Below, in pieces: positions 63,310 through 64,000 of a stretch of DNA of 64,000 nt. The notes under the pieces are model-generated. The model ran no database searches. It was not told the DNA's origin and was given only the letters and a program-made list of their open reading frames with translations. The translations under genes and the position numbers were made by a program. Every line of letters begins with the position of its first letter. The stretch's first letter is position 1. The stretch comes from AB-137-C09 sp964458185 (GTDB taxonomy: Bacteria; Pseudomonadota; Zetaproteobacteria; Mariprofundales; Mariprofundaceae), in assembly GCA_964458185.1 (NCBI GenBank), contig CAYWFG010000011.1, positions 3,973-67,972 of the forward strand. The letters are read 5' to 3'.

Positions 63310-63739
63310 CACGACCTCCGTTATAGTTATAGTGATCGTGCAACAGGCGGCGAATATCCCCCGCTGCGCCAGAAAGCTTGATCTGCTTGCCCGTACCATC
63401 GTCAATCTGCACGTCAACGCGCCGATCCACATATTTTTCCAGCACCCGCGCCAATCGGCTCAAAAAACCATCCTTGCTCACTGCCACCGTCAACGCGCCA
63501 CCAGCACCTACGGCAACCAGCAAAATCGAGGCGACAGTCACTGGATCCACGCCGCGCAACAGATCCTGTGATTGCGATTGCTGCAAGGGTTCATGCTGGA
63601 TATGCGATGCCAATTCTGGTGCTGCCAAATCAAGGGAAAGTTCATGCTCAATCTGTCGCATCAGCGATAAATCATCAGATTGTAGTTTAATTGAATGAAG
63701 GTTGGCTTTGTTTGACCCTGCTGTATTAAAATAACGCAT
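63296..63739 (-). CDS. EACC1-like membrane protein (effector-associated constant component)
   Basis: The 147-residue protein has an N-terminal soluble part, a glycine-rich hydrophobic segment at 66-87 (PVTVASILLVAVGAGGALTV) and a C-terminal beta-rich part (RLARVLEKYVDRRVDVQIDD, then GTGKQIKLSGAAGDIRRLL). This order, including the GGA.TV segment, a helix, and a dG-type beta hairpin, resembles EACC1 proteins that accompany NTPase-peptidase conflict genes, mainly known from actinobacteria. Its end overlaps the CHAT-STAND start by 14 bases and contains that gene's ribosome binding site, so the two are translationally coupled. Assignment is by eye. Confidence 0.6.
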   Translation of the reverse strand: MRYFNTAGSNKANLHSIKLQSDDLSLMRQIEHELSLDLAAPELASHIQHEPLQQSQSQDLLRGVDPVTVASILLVAVGAGGALTVAVSKDGFLSRLARVLEKYVDRRVDVQIDDGTGKQIKLSGAAGDIRRLLHDHYNYNGGRDADT

Positions 63740-63828
63740 TAGGTTTTAGCCCCGTTGATAGATGTCAGGAAGAAAATGAAGAATAAATGAGTGACCATGG
63801 ACAGACTCCTTGATAGCGGCAAGGGTAA
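63740..63828. other. Upstream region of the EACC1-like/CHAT-STAND cassette
   Basis: About 90 bases lie between the EACC1-like ATG and the caspase-like remnant. They should contain the leftward promoter of the cassette. A weak GGGG lies 10 bases before the ATG. No clear -10/-35 pair or operator was identified by eye. Confidence 0.3.
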
Positions 63829-63978
63829 AGGGGATTGGGCTGGTGGGCAAATGATGGCTATGGGCGCAATGGCACGTTCACTAAATACCTACTTAAATAT
63901 ATGCAGGTCAAAGGTCTGGAGGTAAGCCAGATGATTAAACGTGTGGGCTTCCCTTTTAAGACGGGACAAAACAAATGA
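63829..63978 (+). pseudogene. Caspase-like (peptidase C14) C-terminal remnant
   Basis: A frame on the plus strand, open from just after a stop near 63,829, reads WWANDGYGRNGTFTKYLLKY then MQVKGLEVSQMIKRVG, which fits the end of bacterial caspase-family domains (pattern GRNGxFTxxLLxxM...GL.V..M.KRV). It has no start and runs into the inverted-repeat end at 63,945, which supplies the stop at 63,976. The catalytic parts are absent. Confidence 0.55.
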
Positions 63979-64000
63979 CTAACTGCTCGCAATTGTGTAT
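63945..64000. mobile_element. End of an element of the 46.1-kb MITE family (cut by window edge)
   Basis: Bases 63,945-63,969 match the inverted end of the element at 46,134 (core TTCCCTTTTAAGACGGGACA). The rest of the element lies outside the window, so it could be another MITE or a full insertion sequence encoding the transposase. It interrupts the caspase-like remnant. Confidence 0.7.

Overview
The window reads as a chromosomal segment of a Gram-negative proteobacterium of moderate GC. RecBCD, MutS/MutL, GlnD, TolB, BioH/BioF, NirBD and a type A RNase P RNA point to a gammaproteobacterium or a close relative; Zetaproteobacteria would also fit. This placement is inferred from gene content alone and is not certain.

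Bases 1-45,900 are dense housekeeping sequence. In order: the tail of a glutathionyl-hydroquinone reductase and a DUF350 membrane protein; recC-recB; a nitrite module read leftwards (nirB-nirD-nirite/formate channel); tolB; mutS-glnD followed by a small membrane protein and an Sfp-type phosphopantetheinyl transferase; rnpB; then a long leftward run of tightly packed or overlapping genes (bioF-bioH-sensor kinase-response regulator-small exported protein-cyclic nucleotide-binding protein-trmB-gloB-ispE-tRNA-Gln-prs). Rightward from 29.6 kb come comF, glmS, recD and mutL, so recD lies 25 kb from recBC. Leftward from 45.9 kb come glgB, a small lipoprotein, a hybrid histidine kinase, a ClC chloride channel, a UvrD/PcrA helicase and a CRP-like protein.

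Bases 45,900-64,000 are accessory and rearranged. They hold gene remnants (an HldE/RfaE kinase tail, a deleted CHAT protein, a caspase-like tail), short inverted-repeat elements without transposases, a TraT-like lipoprotein, a large surface lipoprotein, a membrane-anchored HTH protein, and two nearly identical copies of a coiled-coil PD-(D/E)XK nuclease-like gene. An exported TPR-CHAT protease-like protein diverges from a CHASE2 sensor that seems to have lost its C-terminal output, with FecR-like and other exported proteins nearby.

The most interesting unit is at the right end: a two-gene cassette of a small membrane protein resembling EACC1 (effector-associated constant component 1), translationally coupled to a 1,106-residue CHAT peptidase-STAND NTPase-TPR protein. 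The TPR sensor region contains 123-bp tandem repeats of which the central ones are almost identical. This architecture matches predicted NTP-dependent biological conflict (anti-invader, regulated-suicide) systems and seems not to be one of the well characterised anti-phage families.
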